DNA of 64,000 nt from Actinomadura sp. NBRC 104425 (GCF_030269545.1 NZ_BSTN01000014.1:1-64000); one strand, 5' to 3'; positions 18,152-26,844 are shown, counted from the first letter of the stretch. The notes: generated by a model not told the origin, from the letters alone. Program-made: numbers and translations.

Positions 18152-18180
18152 TAAGTATGCACCTGATAGGTAAACGTCAA
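18152..18180 (-). promoter_or_regulatory. higBA promoter
   Basis: Reading leftwards: TTGACG (18180-18175), 17-bp spacer, TACTTA (18157-18152), a near-consensus sigma-70-type promoter, 16 bp before the toxin start. The spacer contains ACCT-ATC-AGGT, a small inverted repeat that could be the antitoxin operator. Confidence 0.65.
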
Positions 18181-18382
18181 CCCTGTCGGTGAGGGAAAGA
18201 CTCTGACACAGATCTACGCCAGAGGGAAATTGATCTACATGGCCTTTGCCTTGCCGGCTTGACACCGCAGGTTGACGGGTGCCGGCGCGCCGCAGCGGGA
18301 CGACGCGGCGGGGGCGGGTGGCGCGGTTCGGCCACGGGAAAGGGCTTTCCCAAGCGGTGCGGTCCCTGGAAATCTTGACCGC

Positions 18383-19369
18383 ATGAGAGAACGGACGATC
18401 TCCATCAGCCGCCGCTTCACCGTGGCCGCGGCCTCGCTCGCCGCCCTCGGGCCGGTCGCCGCCACGGCGCCCGCCGCACACGCCGCGGCCGCCCCCGCGG
18501 GCGTCGTCGCGCGGCACCACGCGGCGTACCCGGCATCGTTCGCGCTGCCGGACGGGTTCCGGCCCGAAGGCATCGCGATCGGCTCCGGGCCGTACGCCTA
18601 CCTGGGCTCGCTCGCGGACGGCAGCATCTACCGCGCCGACCTGCGCACCGGAAAGGGCAAGGTGATCAGCCGGGGCCCCGGCACCCCGACGACCGGGGTG
18701 AAGATCGACGCAGCCGGGCGGTTGTTCGCCTCCGGAGGCGGCGCCGGCGACGCCCGCGTCATCGACACCCGCACCGGAAAGGTGCTGGCGTCCTACCAGC
18801 TGGGCAGCGGCACCACGTTCATCAACGACGTGGTGCTCACCGGGGACGCGGCCTGGTTCACCGACTCGATGTCCCCCCAGCCCGCCCTCTACAAGCTCGC
18901 GCTGGGACGCGGCGGCAAGCTCCCCAAGGCCGCGCAGCGCCTTCCGTTGTCGGGCGACTTCGTCTACGACCCGTCCGGGCACAACGCCAACGGCATTGCC
19001 AGGACGCCCGACGGCAAGGGCCTGCTGGTCGTGCAGAGCACCACGGGCAAGCTGTTCAGGGTCGATCCCAAGACGGGGGTCGCGCGCACCGTCGACTTGG
19101 GCGGCGAGTCGGTGGTCAACGGCGACGGCCTGCTGCTGCGGGGCAACACCCTGTACGTGGTGCAGAACCGCACCAACGCCGTGGCCGTGCTGAAGGTGAA
19201 CGACAAGGGCACGTCCGCGAAGGTGCTGCGCCGCATCACCGACCCCCGCTTCGACGTACCGACGACCGTGGCCGCGTTCAAGGGACGCCTGTACCTGCCC
19301 AACGCGCGCTTCACCACCACCCCCACTCCGACCACGCCCTACAACGTCGTGTCCGTGAACGCTCGCTGA
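18383..19369 (+). CDS. Secreted SMP-30-like beta-propeller protein
   Basis: A 328-aa exported protein. The signal peptide starts MRERTISISRRFTVAAASLA and ends near AHAAA; the SRRF pair hints at Tat export but the motif is not canonical. The mature part is a six-bladed propeller of the SMP-30/gluconolactonase or NHL type (FRPEGIAIGSGPYAYLGSLA, GSIYRADLRTGKGKVISRG, DGKGLLVVQSTTGKLFRVD). Substrate unknown. ATG 18383 is chosen because the signal peptide begins there; the in-frame TTG at 18272 would bury it. The ribosome-binding site is weak. Confidence 0.82.
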   Translation: MRERTISISRRFTVAAASLAALGPVAATAPAAHAAAAPAGVVARHHAAYPASFALPDGFRPEGIAIGSGPYAYLGSLADGSIYRADLRTGKGKVISRGPGTPTTGVKIDAAGRLFASGGGAGDARVIDTRTGKVLASYQLGSGTTFINDVVLTGDAAWFTDSMSPQPALYKLALGRGGKLPKAAQRLPLSGDFVYDPSGHNANGIARTPDGKGLLVVQSTTGKLFRVDPKTGVARTVDLGGESVVNGDGLLLRGNTLYVVQNRTNAVAVLKVNDKGTSAKVLRRITDPRFDVPTTVAAFKGRLYLPNARFTTTPTPTTPYNVVSVNAR

Positions 19370-19453
19370 GTATTTCGGCCGGGGCCCGGGAGCCGACGCG
19401 GATCGAGCGGAATGATGGACGTTGGCCATCCCCCGTTCGATAGAGAGCCGACT

Positions 19454-21076
19454 ATGACCGCCTTGGTACTCGGGCCCCTGCTCAGGCACGTGAGCGAACG
19501 GACCGCCACCGTCTGGGTGGAGACCGACGCCCCCTGCGAAGTGCGCGTCGTGTCACGGGAACACGGCGTGGACGCCGCAGCGCGGACGTTCACCCTGCAC
19601 GGGCACCACTACGCCATCGTCGACGTCGACAACCTGGAGCCCGGCTCGACGGTGCCGTACGAGGTGACGTTCGACGGTGAGACGGTGTGGCCGGAGCCCC
19701 GGTCCACGTACCCGCCGAGCGTCATCCGCACGATGGCGCGCGAACCCGAAACGCTGAAAATCGCGTTCGGGTCGTGCCGCCGCTCCCCCGACAAGGCCAA
19801 CCGGCACGGGCTGGACGCGCTGTCGGCCTACGGGCACGTCATGGCGAGCGGCGGCGAGCGGCCCGACGTGCTGCTGATGGTCGGCGACCAGGTGTACGCC
19901 GACGAGCTGAGCGACGAGATGCGCGCGTTCATCGCGCAGCGCCGCAAGCCCGGCCAGGAGCCCTACGACGAGCTGGCCGACTTCGAGGACTACACCTACC
20001 TGTACCGGCTGGCGTGGCGCGAGGACCCGGCCGTGCGCTGGCTGCTGTCCACCGTCCCCACCTACACGGTCTTCGACGACCACGACATCCGGGACGACTG
20101 GAACACCTCCTACGCGTGGCGGCAGCAGATGGAGGCCACGCCGTGGTGGCGCGACCGGATCATCGGCGGCATCGGCTCGTACTGGATCTACCAGCACCTG
20201 GGCAACCTGTCGCCGGAGGAGCGCGCGGCCGACCCGGTGTACAAGGCGGTGGTGGCGGCGTCCGAGAACGGCGGCGACGGCGGCGAGATCCTGGACGAGT
20301 TCGCCGACCGGGCCGACCGCGACCCGGCGTCCGCGCGCTGGAGCTACGCGCACGACTGGGGCGGCACCCGCCTGATCGTCGTGGACAGCCGCTGCTCCCG
20401 GCTGCTGACCTCCGAGCGCCGCGGCATGCTGGACGACGAGGAGTTCCGCTGGCTGGACGAGCAGTGCCAGGGCGACCGCGACCACCTGCTGATCGCCAGC
20501 TCGCTGCCGTACCTGCTGCCGCGGACCATCCACAACGCCGAGAACTGGAACGAGGCGATGGCGGAGGGCGCCTGGGGGCAGAAGGGCGCGTGGATCGCCG
20601 AACGGATGCGGCAGGCGGCCGACCTGGAGCACTGGGCCGCGTTCAACGCCTCGTTCCGCCTGGTGGCCGAGGACGTGCTCGCGGTGGCGCGCGGCGAGCG
20701 CGGCGCCGCCCCGGCGAGCATCTCGTTCCTGTCCGGCGACGTCCACTACTCCTACCTGGCGCGGGTCACCTCCCCGGACACCCGGTCGACGATTTCGCAG
20801 ATCGTGTGCTCACCGTTCCGCAACCAGCTGCAGGGCACGATCCGATGGGCCAACAAGGTCGCCGCCGTGCCGGGCACGGCGTGGGCGTTCCGGCTGCTGG
20901 CGCGGCTTGCCAGGGTCGCCCCGCCGCCGCTGCGGTGGCGCGTCACCGAGGGGCCGTGGTTCGACAACGCGATCGCGACGGTGCAGCTGTCGGGCCGGGA
21001 GTGCCGGGTGCGCTGGCGCACACCCCGCACCGAGACCGAGCTGTCCGAGCTGCGCGACGTCCAGCTCACGGGCTGA
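19454..21076 (+). CDS. PhoD-like alkaline phosphatase
   Basis: A 540-aa metallophosphatase of the PhoD family: small N-terminal Fn3-like domain (TALVLGPLLRHVSERTATVW), then the metal-binding core with FGSCRRS, MVGDQVYADE, VFDDHDIRDDWN and SGDVHYSY. The residues that bind Fe/Ca in PhoD are visible. There is no signal peptide, so it is probably cytoplasmic, unlike secreted PhoD. GAGAG precedes ATG 19454. It is 84 bp behind the beta-propeller gene and is followed by a terminator. Substrate is likely a phosphodiester or phosphomonoester but cannot be told from sequence. Confidence 0.92.
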   Translation: MTALVLGPLLRHVSERTATVWVETDAPCEVRVVSREHGVDAAARTFTLHGHHYAIVDVDNLEPGSTVPYEVTFDGETVWPEPRSTYPPSVIRTMAREPETLKIAFGSCRRSPDKANRHGLDALSAYGHVMASGGERPDVLLMVGDQVYADELSDEMRAFIAQRRKPGQEPYDELADFEDYTYLYRLAWREDPAVRWLLSTVPTYTVFDDHDIRDDWNTSYAWRQQMEATPWWRDRIIGGIGSYWIYQHLGNLSPEERAADPVYKAVVAASENGGDGGEILDEFADRADRDPASARWSYAHDWGGTRLIVVDSRCSRLLTSERRGMLDDEEFRWLDEQCQGDRDHLLIASSLPYLLPRTIHNAENWNEAMAEGAWGQKGAWIAERMRQAADLEHWAAFNASFRLVAEDVLAVARGERGAAPASISFLSGDVHYSYLARVTSPDTRSTISQIVCSPFRNQLQGTIRWANKVAAVPGTAWAFRLLARLARVAPPPLRWRVTEGPWFDNAIATVQLSGRECRVRWRTPRTETELSELRDVQLTG

Positions 21077-21096
21077 CCACGGCCGCGCCGGGGGCT

Positions 21097-21130
21097 GCGT
21101 CCGTCCCGCCCCCTCCGACGGGACGGACGC
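21097..21130 (+). terminator. Terminator after the PhoD-like gene
   Basis: Perfect 12-bp stem (GCGTCCGTCCCG at 21097-21108, complement at 21119-21130), 10-nt loop, 20 bp after the stop codon. Confidence 0.7.
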
Positions 21131-21865
21131 CTCCCACCGGGCCATCGGCGCCTGCCCCGCCCCCTCTTCGGGGCACCGACGACACGATGGCGCCTGCGCG
21201 GTCACGGGACGGCCGCGGCCTTTCCGTCCACCGCGGCCCCGGACCCCGGACCGTCAACCTTCTGAGGCCCCGAGACGTGCCCGCCCCGCGGCGAACGGGG
21301 CGGGCCGGCCTCCCATGACCGGTTCGACGCTGATGGCTTCGCCGCCGATCGCCCCATTTCCGCCCAGTTCGCCATCGACCGATTCACCCCGCGCCGCCGG
21401 GACGGCCGAACCCGCACGCGTCCTCCTCACGGGTGCGGGCCGCGAACGAGCCGGGGCGGTATGTCCCGGTGAGTAGGGCGCACGGCGGCGTGTCTCGTGT
21501 CGGTCGGTGTGAACGTTCGTCCGCTGTTGAGGGCGGCGCGCAAAGCGCTCGCCGCCGCGCGGGGCTGACGTCGCCGGACCGGCGGGGTGCCCGCGTGCTT
21601 TCTCCGCATGTGTCGCCGCGCATCTCCTGGCCGGGGGCCTCATGCCGTCTCCGCTCGCCGTCTCGCTTCATTCGCCCGGAGGACCGGTCACCGGCGGACG
21701 TCCGCCGGTGCACCATCGCCGATACAGACGGCGAAACCGTTGGGTCATGACGCGGTTTGCGGAAACATCTCGCGCGACTTTACGTGTCTGCAAAGTCACG
21801 ATAAGTATCCGGTGAAGCGGAGCGGCCCCGGCAGGGGGCCGCCTCGATCGGCCCGGGAGGTTCTC
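21131..21865. other. Long intergenic region upstream of the sigma-factor gene
   Basis: About 735 bp with several Arg/Pro-rich frames on both strands and no convincing gene. The last 150 bp become AT-richer and contain promoter-like sequence. I see no RNA gene. Confidence 0.5.
21761..21788 (+). promoter_or_regulatory. Possible ECF-type promoter
   Basis: GGAAAC (21761-21766), 16-bp spacer, CGTGTC (21783-21788), resembling the GGAAC-N16-CGT pattern of ECF-dependent promoters. It lies 78 bp before the ECF sigma gene, so it could be an autoregulatory promoter. Confidence 0.3.
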
Positions 21866-23326
21866 GTGAGCGATGCCGCGTCGCCGGAGCCCGCCGCGAC
21901 GGAGGCGAGCGACGCGGCCCTCATCTCGCGCATCCGCGCCGGGGACATGTCGGCCTACGCGCAGCTGTACGAGCGGCACCTGGCCGCCGCCCGGACCCTG
22001 GCGCGGCACCTGATCGGCGCCGACGCCGCCGAGGACGTCGTGCAGGACGCCTTCGCCAAGGTCCTGGACGTGCTGCGCCGCGGCGGCGGGCCACGCTCGG
22101 GGTTCCGCCCGTACCTGCTCACGGCGGTCCGCCGCACCGTCTACGACCGGTACCGGGGCGAGCGGCGGCTGCAGTCCACCGACCAGATCGAGATGTACGA
22201 CACGGGTGTCCCGTTCGTCGATCCGGCGCTGGAGGGGCTGGAGCGCTCGATGATCGCGCGGGCGTTCCGGTCGCTGCCCGAGCGCTGGCAGACGGTGCTG
22301 TGGCACACCGAGGTCGAGGGCGCCAAGCCGGCCGAAGTGGCGCCGCTGCTCGGTCTCACCCCCAACGGGGTGGCGGCGCTGGCGTACCGGGCGCGGGAGG
22401 GGCTGCGCCAGGCGTACCTGCAGATGCACCTGCCCAGCGCGCCCGCCGCCCCGCTGGACGCAGAGTGCCGCGCGACGCTGGACAAGCTGGGCCCGTACGT
22501 GCGCGGCGGCCTGCCGCGGCGCGAGTCGCGTCTTGTCGGCCGCCACCTGGACGGCTGCGAGCGCTGCAAGGCGATCTACGCGGAGATGACCGTCATCAAC
22601 TCGGCGCTGCGCGATGTCATCGGCCCGCTGTTCCTGGGCACGGCGACCGCCGCGTATATCGGCGCCGCCAAGGGCGGGTCGGTGTTGGGCGGTGTTCTCG
22701 GCCGGTTGTGGCGGCTGAAGAGGCGGTGGAGGACGCTCGGCGGCGGGACGGCGGCGGTCCTGGCGGCGCTGGTCGGGCTCGTGCTGGTGCTGATGTCGGG
22801 AAGCGCGCCGATCCGACCGGCGCCCGGGCCGCCCACCCGGTCTCCTTCTCCCGTATTGCCGAGAAAGGCACCGAAGTCGCCCGCCGCCCAGCCGCCGCCC
22901 GCGGCGACGGCCAGTGCCCCGTACGGCCTCATGCGCGACGGCCTGCCCGCCCGATTCGCCGCCGGCGGCACCCGCGTCGTCCACGCGGGCAACGCGCTGC
23001 TCACCTGCGACCGCTCCCACTCCGGCTGCCGCCGCGCACTGCGCCGCGAGGGCGACCGCCGCGACAGCGACCGGTGGCGGATGCGCCGCCTGGACGAGGA
23101 CGGCTCACCCGCGACGAAGGCGTCGAGCGCGGCCCGGGTGCGGCTGCCCGGGCGACCCGGCCGCGTCGGCGCGGTGGCCGGGGAGGGCGACGCGGCCCTG
23201 CCCGGCGATCGGCTGCTGCTGGTCGGACGTCCGCTCACCCCCCGCGTCGGGCGACCGGGATCCCCCGGAATGTCCTGGACGGCTCCGCGGACGGCGCGCT
23301 CGGCCGGGCTCTGTCCTTCGGGATAG
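21866..23326 (+). CDS. ECF sigma factor with C-terminal zinc-finger/TM domain
   Basis: A 486-aa protein. Sigma-70 region 2 (residues 30-95; AYAQLYERHLAAARTLARHL, DAAEDVVQDAFAKVLDV), region 4 (about 125-185; LPERWQTVLWHTEVEGAKPA, LLGLTPNGVAALAYRAREGL), then an anti-sigma-like zinc-finger segment (HLDGCERCKAIYAE), one transmembrane helix near residue 300 (AAVLAALVGLVLVLM) and a Pro-rich exterior. This sigma/anti-sigma fusion is known in actinobacterial ECF groups. GGGAGG precedes GTG 21866. The last ~50 residues look out of frame: coherent sequence continues in the other two frames up to 23438, so the 3' end seems damaged. Confidence 0.85.
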   Translation: MSDAASPEPAATEASDAALISRIRAGDMSAYAQLYERHLAAARTLARHLIGADAAEDVVQDAFAKVLDVLRRGGGPRSGFRPYLLTAVRRTVYDRYRGERRLQSTDQIEMYDTGVPFVDPALEGLERSMIARAFRSLPERWQTVLWHTEVEGAKPAEVAPLLGLTPNGVAALAYRAREGLRQAYLQMHLPSAPAAPLDAECRATLDKLGPYVRGGLPRRESRLVGRHLDGCERCKAIYAEMTVINSALRDVIGPLFLGTATAAYIGAAKGGSVLGGVLGRLWRLKRRWRTLGGGTAAVLAALVGLVLVLMSGSAPIRPAPGPPTRSPSPVLPRKAPKSPAAQPPPAATASAPYGLMRDGLPARFAAGGTRVVHAGNALLTCDRSHSGCRRALRREGDRRDSDRWRMRRLDEDGSPATKASSAARVRLPGRPGRVGAVAGEGDAALPGDRLLLVGRPLTPRVGRPGSPGMSWTAPRTARSAGLCPSG

Positions 23327-23438
23327 ATGTCGATGTCTTCCCGGCGTTTCTCCGTCGCGCCGGGACGGTGACCTTCGCCACCTGGCGGGACGCCTGCCTG
23401 CCGGAGTCGTGACCGTCGCCGCGCCCTTCCCCGGTTAA
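23260..23438 (+). pseudogene. Out-of-frame remnant of the sigma-factor exterior domain
   Basis: In the frame ending at 23412 the sequence reads LSFGIDVDVFPAFLRRAGTV then TFATWRDACLP, and in the frame ending at 23438 GVVTVAAPFPG. Joined, these resemble the end of an extracellular beta-domain (FGVDVD...TVRFTTWRDAYLAGVVTV) found in actinobacterial surface proteins. Two shifts relative to the sigma frame would be needed. Either real decay or sequencing indels. Confidence 0.45.
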
Positions 23439-23813
23439 CTTCTGGTTACCGACACCCCACGGCTGAACCGCGAAGCCGATTCTTCTCGTAAAGATCATGC
23501 GGATGCATTATGGACAGACCGGAACGGCTGGTAGCGTCGCGCGCTGATCGTCCGCGGAAGCCGGGTGGGGTGGCCGACCGCCGGATTCGCCGCCGCGCGG
23601 GCTCGCGCCCGACCACCCGTCGTGAAAGAGTGGCGAATCGCCGTATGGGCTTACGTGGCCAGCGGCCTTCACTACGCTATAGGCGCCGGGTCATTTCCGC
23701 GGCTCACGTCCGGGCGAGCAGGCAAGGGCGGCCATCCGAGATGGTCACCCCGAACAACCTGACCGTGCAGTGGGTCACCGGAGAGGTCCCGAGTTGAGGA
23801 AAGGCGGTGCCGC
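23439..23813. other. Intergenic region before the NYN gene
   Basis: Some 375 bp with AT-rich patches (GGTTAACTTCTGGTTACC near 23433 and CGTAAAGATCATG near 23490) that may hold promoters. Short Arg-rich frames at 23510-23797 overlap each other and have no ribosome-binding site; I see no gene here. Confidence 0.45.
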
Positions 23814-25562
23814 ATGGATCGCTGCGCGCTGTTCGTGGACGCCGGCTATCTGCTGGCGGACGGCGCCATGGCGGTGCACGGCACCCGCCATCGGGAGACC
23901 GTTTCCTGGGACTTCGGCGGCCTGCTGCAGCTGCTGGGCGGCCTCGCCCGCGAGCGCACCGGCCTGCCGCTGCTGCGCTGCTACTGGTACGAGGCGACGG
24001 TGGAGGGCCGCCGCTCCCCCGAGCACGAGGCGCTGGCCGACCTGCCCGGGCTCAAGCTGCGCCTCGGCCGCATCCGCCCCGGCCGCCGCGAGGGCGTCGA
24101 CACCGAGATCCACCGCGATCTGATGACGCTGGCCCGCAACGGCGCGCTGGCCGACGCGGTGATCGTCAGCGGTGACGAGGATCTCGCCCAGGTCGTCGCG
24201 GACGCGCAGGACCTCGGCGTCCGGGTCACCGTGGTGCATGTGGCGGTCGACGGCAACTGGACCATCTCGCGGGTGCTGCGCCAGGAGTGCGACGACCTCA
24301 TCGAGCTCGCGGCCGGGCAGCTGCGCCCGTACGTGAACCTGCTGGCGGGCGTGGAGTCGGGCACGGGCTCGTCGGGCCTGCCCGCCGGGCCGCTGTCCAA
24401 CGGGCACGGCACCGGCTCGGGCGCGGGCGGCGCGCTCGGCCCGCTGCGGAGCGTCTCGCCCGGCGGTCCGCCGCCCGCCACGCCGCTCACCGGACCGCCG
24501 CAGCTGACCGGCCCGTCGTCGGGGCCGTCGTCCGGCGTGGGCCCGGGGTCCGGCAGCGGATCGGGGTCGTCGTCGGGCGGTTACGGTCTCGGCTCGTCCT
24601 CCGGCATGGGCTCCTCCGGGGCGGGCTCGTCGGGGGTGGGCTCGTCGTCGCCCATCGGTTCGTCTTCCATCGGCTCGTCCTCCGGCATCGGGTCGTCGTC
24701 CGGCATCGGCGCGAGCGGCGGCTCGGCATCCGGAATGGGGTCGGGCATCGGTTCCGGCATCGGCGCCAAACCCGGCTCCTCCGACTCCGGCTCGGGCCCG
24801 CCCGCGCTCGGCCCGGGGTCGGGCATCGGCTCCGGCTCGGGCATCGGCTCCGGCTCGGGCATCGGCTCCGCCTCCGGGCTCGATTCCTCCTCCGGCATCG
24901 GCTCGGCGTCCGGCTCGGCGTCCGGGGCGGGGTCGGGCATCGGCTCGGGCATCGGCGCCGCCAAACCCGGGGCCTCCGGCATCGGCTCGGGCTCCGGCCT
25001 GGGCTCGTCCGCGGCGTCCGGCCTCGGCTCGGGTTCCGACTTCGGCACGGGAGCGGGCGGCTACACCCCCGGGTCCGTGCCGGGAGCGCCGCCGCCGTCG
25101 CCGTCCACCACCGGTCCCCTGCAGTCGGCACCGCCCGCACCCGCCCCCACCGCGCAGACCACGGCCCCGCAGAACACCGCCGCCCCGCAGAACACCACCG
25201 GCCCGCAGTACATCCCGTCGTCCTCGGCCGGGCAGCCGACCGGGCCGTCCCAGCCGGTCGGCCCGTACACCGGCCCGCAGCAGATCGCGCCGGTGCCCGC
25301 CGTCCAGCAGAACACGCCCACCCTGGCCGACGCGGTGAAGGCGGCGCACCAGGAGGGGCAGGACTTCGGCGAGTCGGTCGCCCGCGACGCGCCCGCGCTG
25401 TGGCTGGAGGCGGTGCTGGCCCGCAAGCCGCGCATGCCCTCCGACCTGGAGGCCCGCCTGCTGCAGGGCTCCTCGCTGCCGATCGACTTCCTGCTGCACG
25501 ACGAGGTCCGGCACGCGCTGCGCCGCGGCTTCTGGGACGCCCTCGAACGCTCCCGCCGCTGA
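23814..25562 (+). CDS. NYN-domain protein with expanded Gly/Ser repeat
   Basis: A 582-aa protein. N-terminal NYN (PIN-like) RNase domain, residues 1-165, with the acidic residues in CALFVDAGYLL, GVDTEIHRDLMTLA and VIVSGDEDLAQVVADA, so a metal-dependent RNase is likely. Residues about 243-415 are almost pure Gly/Ser with a GSGIGS-type periodicity, followed by a Pro/Gln/Thr linker and a conserved-looking C-terminal helical domain (500-582; TLADAVKAAHQEGQDFGESV, LPIDFLLHDEVRHALRRGFW). Relatives in my memory have a much shorter linker. GGAAAGG precedes the ATG. Target RNA unknown. Confidence 0.85.
   Translation: MDRCALFVDAGYLLADGAMAVHGTRHRETVSWDFGGLLQLLGGLARERTGLPLLRCYWYEATVEGRRSPEHEALADLPGLKLRLGRIRPGRREGVDTEIHRDLMTLARNGALADAVIVSGDEDLAQVVADAQDLGVRVTVVHVAVDGNWTISRVLRQECDDLIELAAGQLRPYVNLLAGVESGTGSSGLPAGPLSNGHGTGSGAGGALGPLRSVSPGGPPPATPLTGPPQLTGPSSGPSSGVGPGSGSGSGSSSGGYGLGSSSGMGSSGAGSSGVGSSSPIGSSSIGSSSGIGSSSGIGASGGSASGMGSGIGSGIGAKPGSSDSGSGPPALGPGSGIGSGSGIGSGSGIGSASGLDSSSGIGSASGSASGAGSGIGSGIGAAKPGASGIGSGSGLGSSAASGLGSGSDFGTGAGGYTPGSVPGAPPPSPSTTGPLQSAPPAPAPTAQTTAPQNTAAPQNTTGPQYIPSSSAGQPTGPSQPVGPYTGPQQIAPVPAVQQNTPTLADAVKAAHQEGQDFGESVARDAPALWLEAVLARKPRMPSDLEARLLQGSSLPIDFLLHDEVRHALRRGFWDALERSRR
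24540..25060 (+). repeat. Gly/Ser-encoding tandem repeat in the NYN gene
   Basis: Imperfect tandem repeats of short units such as GGCATCGGCTCC and GGCTCGTCCTCC, coding (G/S)SGIGSSS-type peptides. The unit GGGCATCGGCTCCGGCTC is repeated in tandem near 24830-24870. Likely a slippage-prone, length-variable region. On the opposite strand it yields long Met-Pro-Glu-rich open frames that are artefacts. Confidence 0.85.
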
Positions 25563-25658
25563 GCCGCCGCGGCGGAATCCTTCGCCGAACATGTAGATAA
25601 CTCACGATCATCCGTGATTCACCCGCTTCGCTCGCCGGGTGACGGGTAGCGTTGAAGT

Positions 25659-26339
25659 GTGACCCATGTGACGGAAGACGATCTCGACGACCTGGAGTTC
25701 GACACCCTGCGCACGGGCGACCACGTCAGCGCGGCGCGGCGGCTCGCCGAGCTCGCCGAATCGGTGTCGGGCGGGGTGTCACGCGCCAAGGTGCTGCTGC
25801 GCGCGGGGGAGCAGTGGCAGCACGCGGGCCGTCACGACAAGGCGGCCGAGTCCTACCGCATGGCCATCGAGGACGGCGGCGAGACCTACGGCGACCCGCG
25901 CGCCTACCTGGCCGACGCGCTGTTCGAGCTGGGCCGCGTCGACGAGGCCCGCAAGCTGGTCGAGGAGATCCGCGCCGACGACCCGCGCGACCCGGAGGTC
26001 TACCGGGCGGTCGCGGAGGTGCTGTACGCCCAGGGCGACGCCGCGGGGGCGCACGAGTGGGCCACCAGGGGCGTCGACGTGGTGCTCGCGCTGCGCGACC
26101 GGGCGGTCGGCACCGGCATGGGCGCGGGCTCCGACGCGGCGACCGCGGGCAAGGCCGTCGTCGCCGGCACGGCGCCCGACCGGGCCGGCGACGAGCCCGG
26201 CCCCGAGGACGTGGCCATCGCCGAGGACAGCCTGGAGGCCCTGCTGCGGCTGCGCTACCGCGCCCGCGTCGACCTCGGCCGCCCGGAGGACGACTACGAC
26301 GCCCTCCTGGACGACCTGCTGAAGAACAACGGCAACTGA
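25659..26339 (+). CDS. TPR-repeat protein
   Basis: A 226-aa cytoplasmic protein with about three tetratricopeptide repeats between residues 40 and 145 (AGEQWQHAGRHDKAAESYRM, AYLADALFELGRVDEARKLV, VYRAVAEVLYAQGDAAGAHE), an acidic N-terminus (VTEDDLDDLEFDTL) and a C-terminal helical tail. TPRs mediate protein-protein binding; the partner is unknown. GTG 25659 start; only 97 bp behind the NYN gene on the same strand, so the two may be co-transcribed. Confidence 0.85.
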   Translation: MTHVTEDDLDDLEFDTLRTGDHVSAARRLAELAESVSGGVSRAKVLLRAGEQWQHAGRHDKAAESYRMAIEDGGETYGDPRAYLADALFELGRVDEARKLVEEIRADDPRDPEVYRAVAEVLYAQGDAAGAHEWATRGVDVVLALRDRAVGTGMGAGSDAATAGKAVVAGTAPDRAGDEPGPEDVAIAEDSLEALLRLRYRARVDLGRPEDDYDALLDDLLKNNGN

Positions 26340-26343
26340 ACGC

Positions 26344-26844
26344 TCACAGCGCGGCGATCAGCTCGCCGAGAGCCTGCGCGACGCCGGTCGGCGGTGCCTG
26401 CTCCATGACGGTCCAGCCGCGCAGCCGCGCTTCGCGCATCGCCCGGTCGTGCTCGCCGCGCGCCGACCGGGTGCGCAGATAGCCGCACGGCGCCTCCGGC
26501 CAGTCGGGCGGCATCGGCACGCCGTGGGCGTGGGCCTGCGGACGCGGCAGTTCGGCGTCGACGAAGACGTACCCGCCGATCTTGCGGTGCGCGGCCCGCT
26601 GCGCCAGCGCGACGCCCGGCAGCAGCGGCCCCGCCGCGCCGTGCCCGGCCAGCACCAGCGGCGGGGACGGCGCCGTTGCGGCGATGATGAGCGACGCCCG
26701 CGCCACGTACCGGGGGCCGTCCTCGCCCTGCACGTCGGGTGCGACCACGTCCAGCCCGTACGAGCGCAGCGCCTCGGGCAGGTCGCCCCATATGTCGGCG
26801 GTGGCGTGCGGGGTGTGCAGCAGCACGAGGGTCCCCGGCGTCAT
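26344..26844 (-). CDS. Alpha/beta-hydrolase-like protein lacking nucleophile
   Basis: A 166-aa protein with the alpha/beta-hydrolase opening strands (TLVLLHTPHATADIWGDLPE) and the nucleophile-elbow region, but the elbow reads GHGAAG where GxSxG is expected, so the catalytic Ser is replaced. It is also far shorter than usual, lacking most of the cap. It may be a binding protein or a decayed enzyme. ATG 26844 has GGAGG upstream. Convergent with the TPR gene (4-bp gap) and divergent from pyrE. Confidence 0.75.
   Translation of the reverse strand: MTPGTLVLLHTPHATADIWGDLPEALRSYGLDVVAPDVQGEDGPRYVARASLIIAATAPSPPLVLAGHGAAGPLLPGVALAQRAAHRKIGGYVFVDAELPRPQAHAHGVPMPPDWPEAPCGYLRTRSARGEHDRAMREARLRGWTVMEQAPPTGVAQALGELIAAL

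Noticed and set aside
23510..23797. Arg-rich 95-aa frame upstream of the NYN gene
   Set aside because: Two overlapping frames are open in the same stretch, composition is low-complexity Arg/Gly and no ribosome-binding site is present.
24581..25048. Long Met-Pro-Glu-rich open frame antisense to the NYN gene
   Set aside because: It is the complement of the Gly/Ser repeat (GGC/TCC/ATC units become MPE/PEP codons), with no start signal; a repeat artefact. The repeat is also not a CRISPR: units are short, coding and without spacers.
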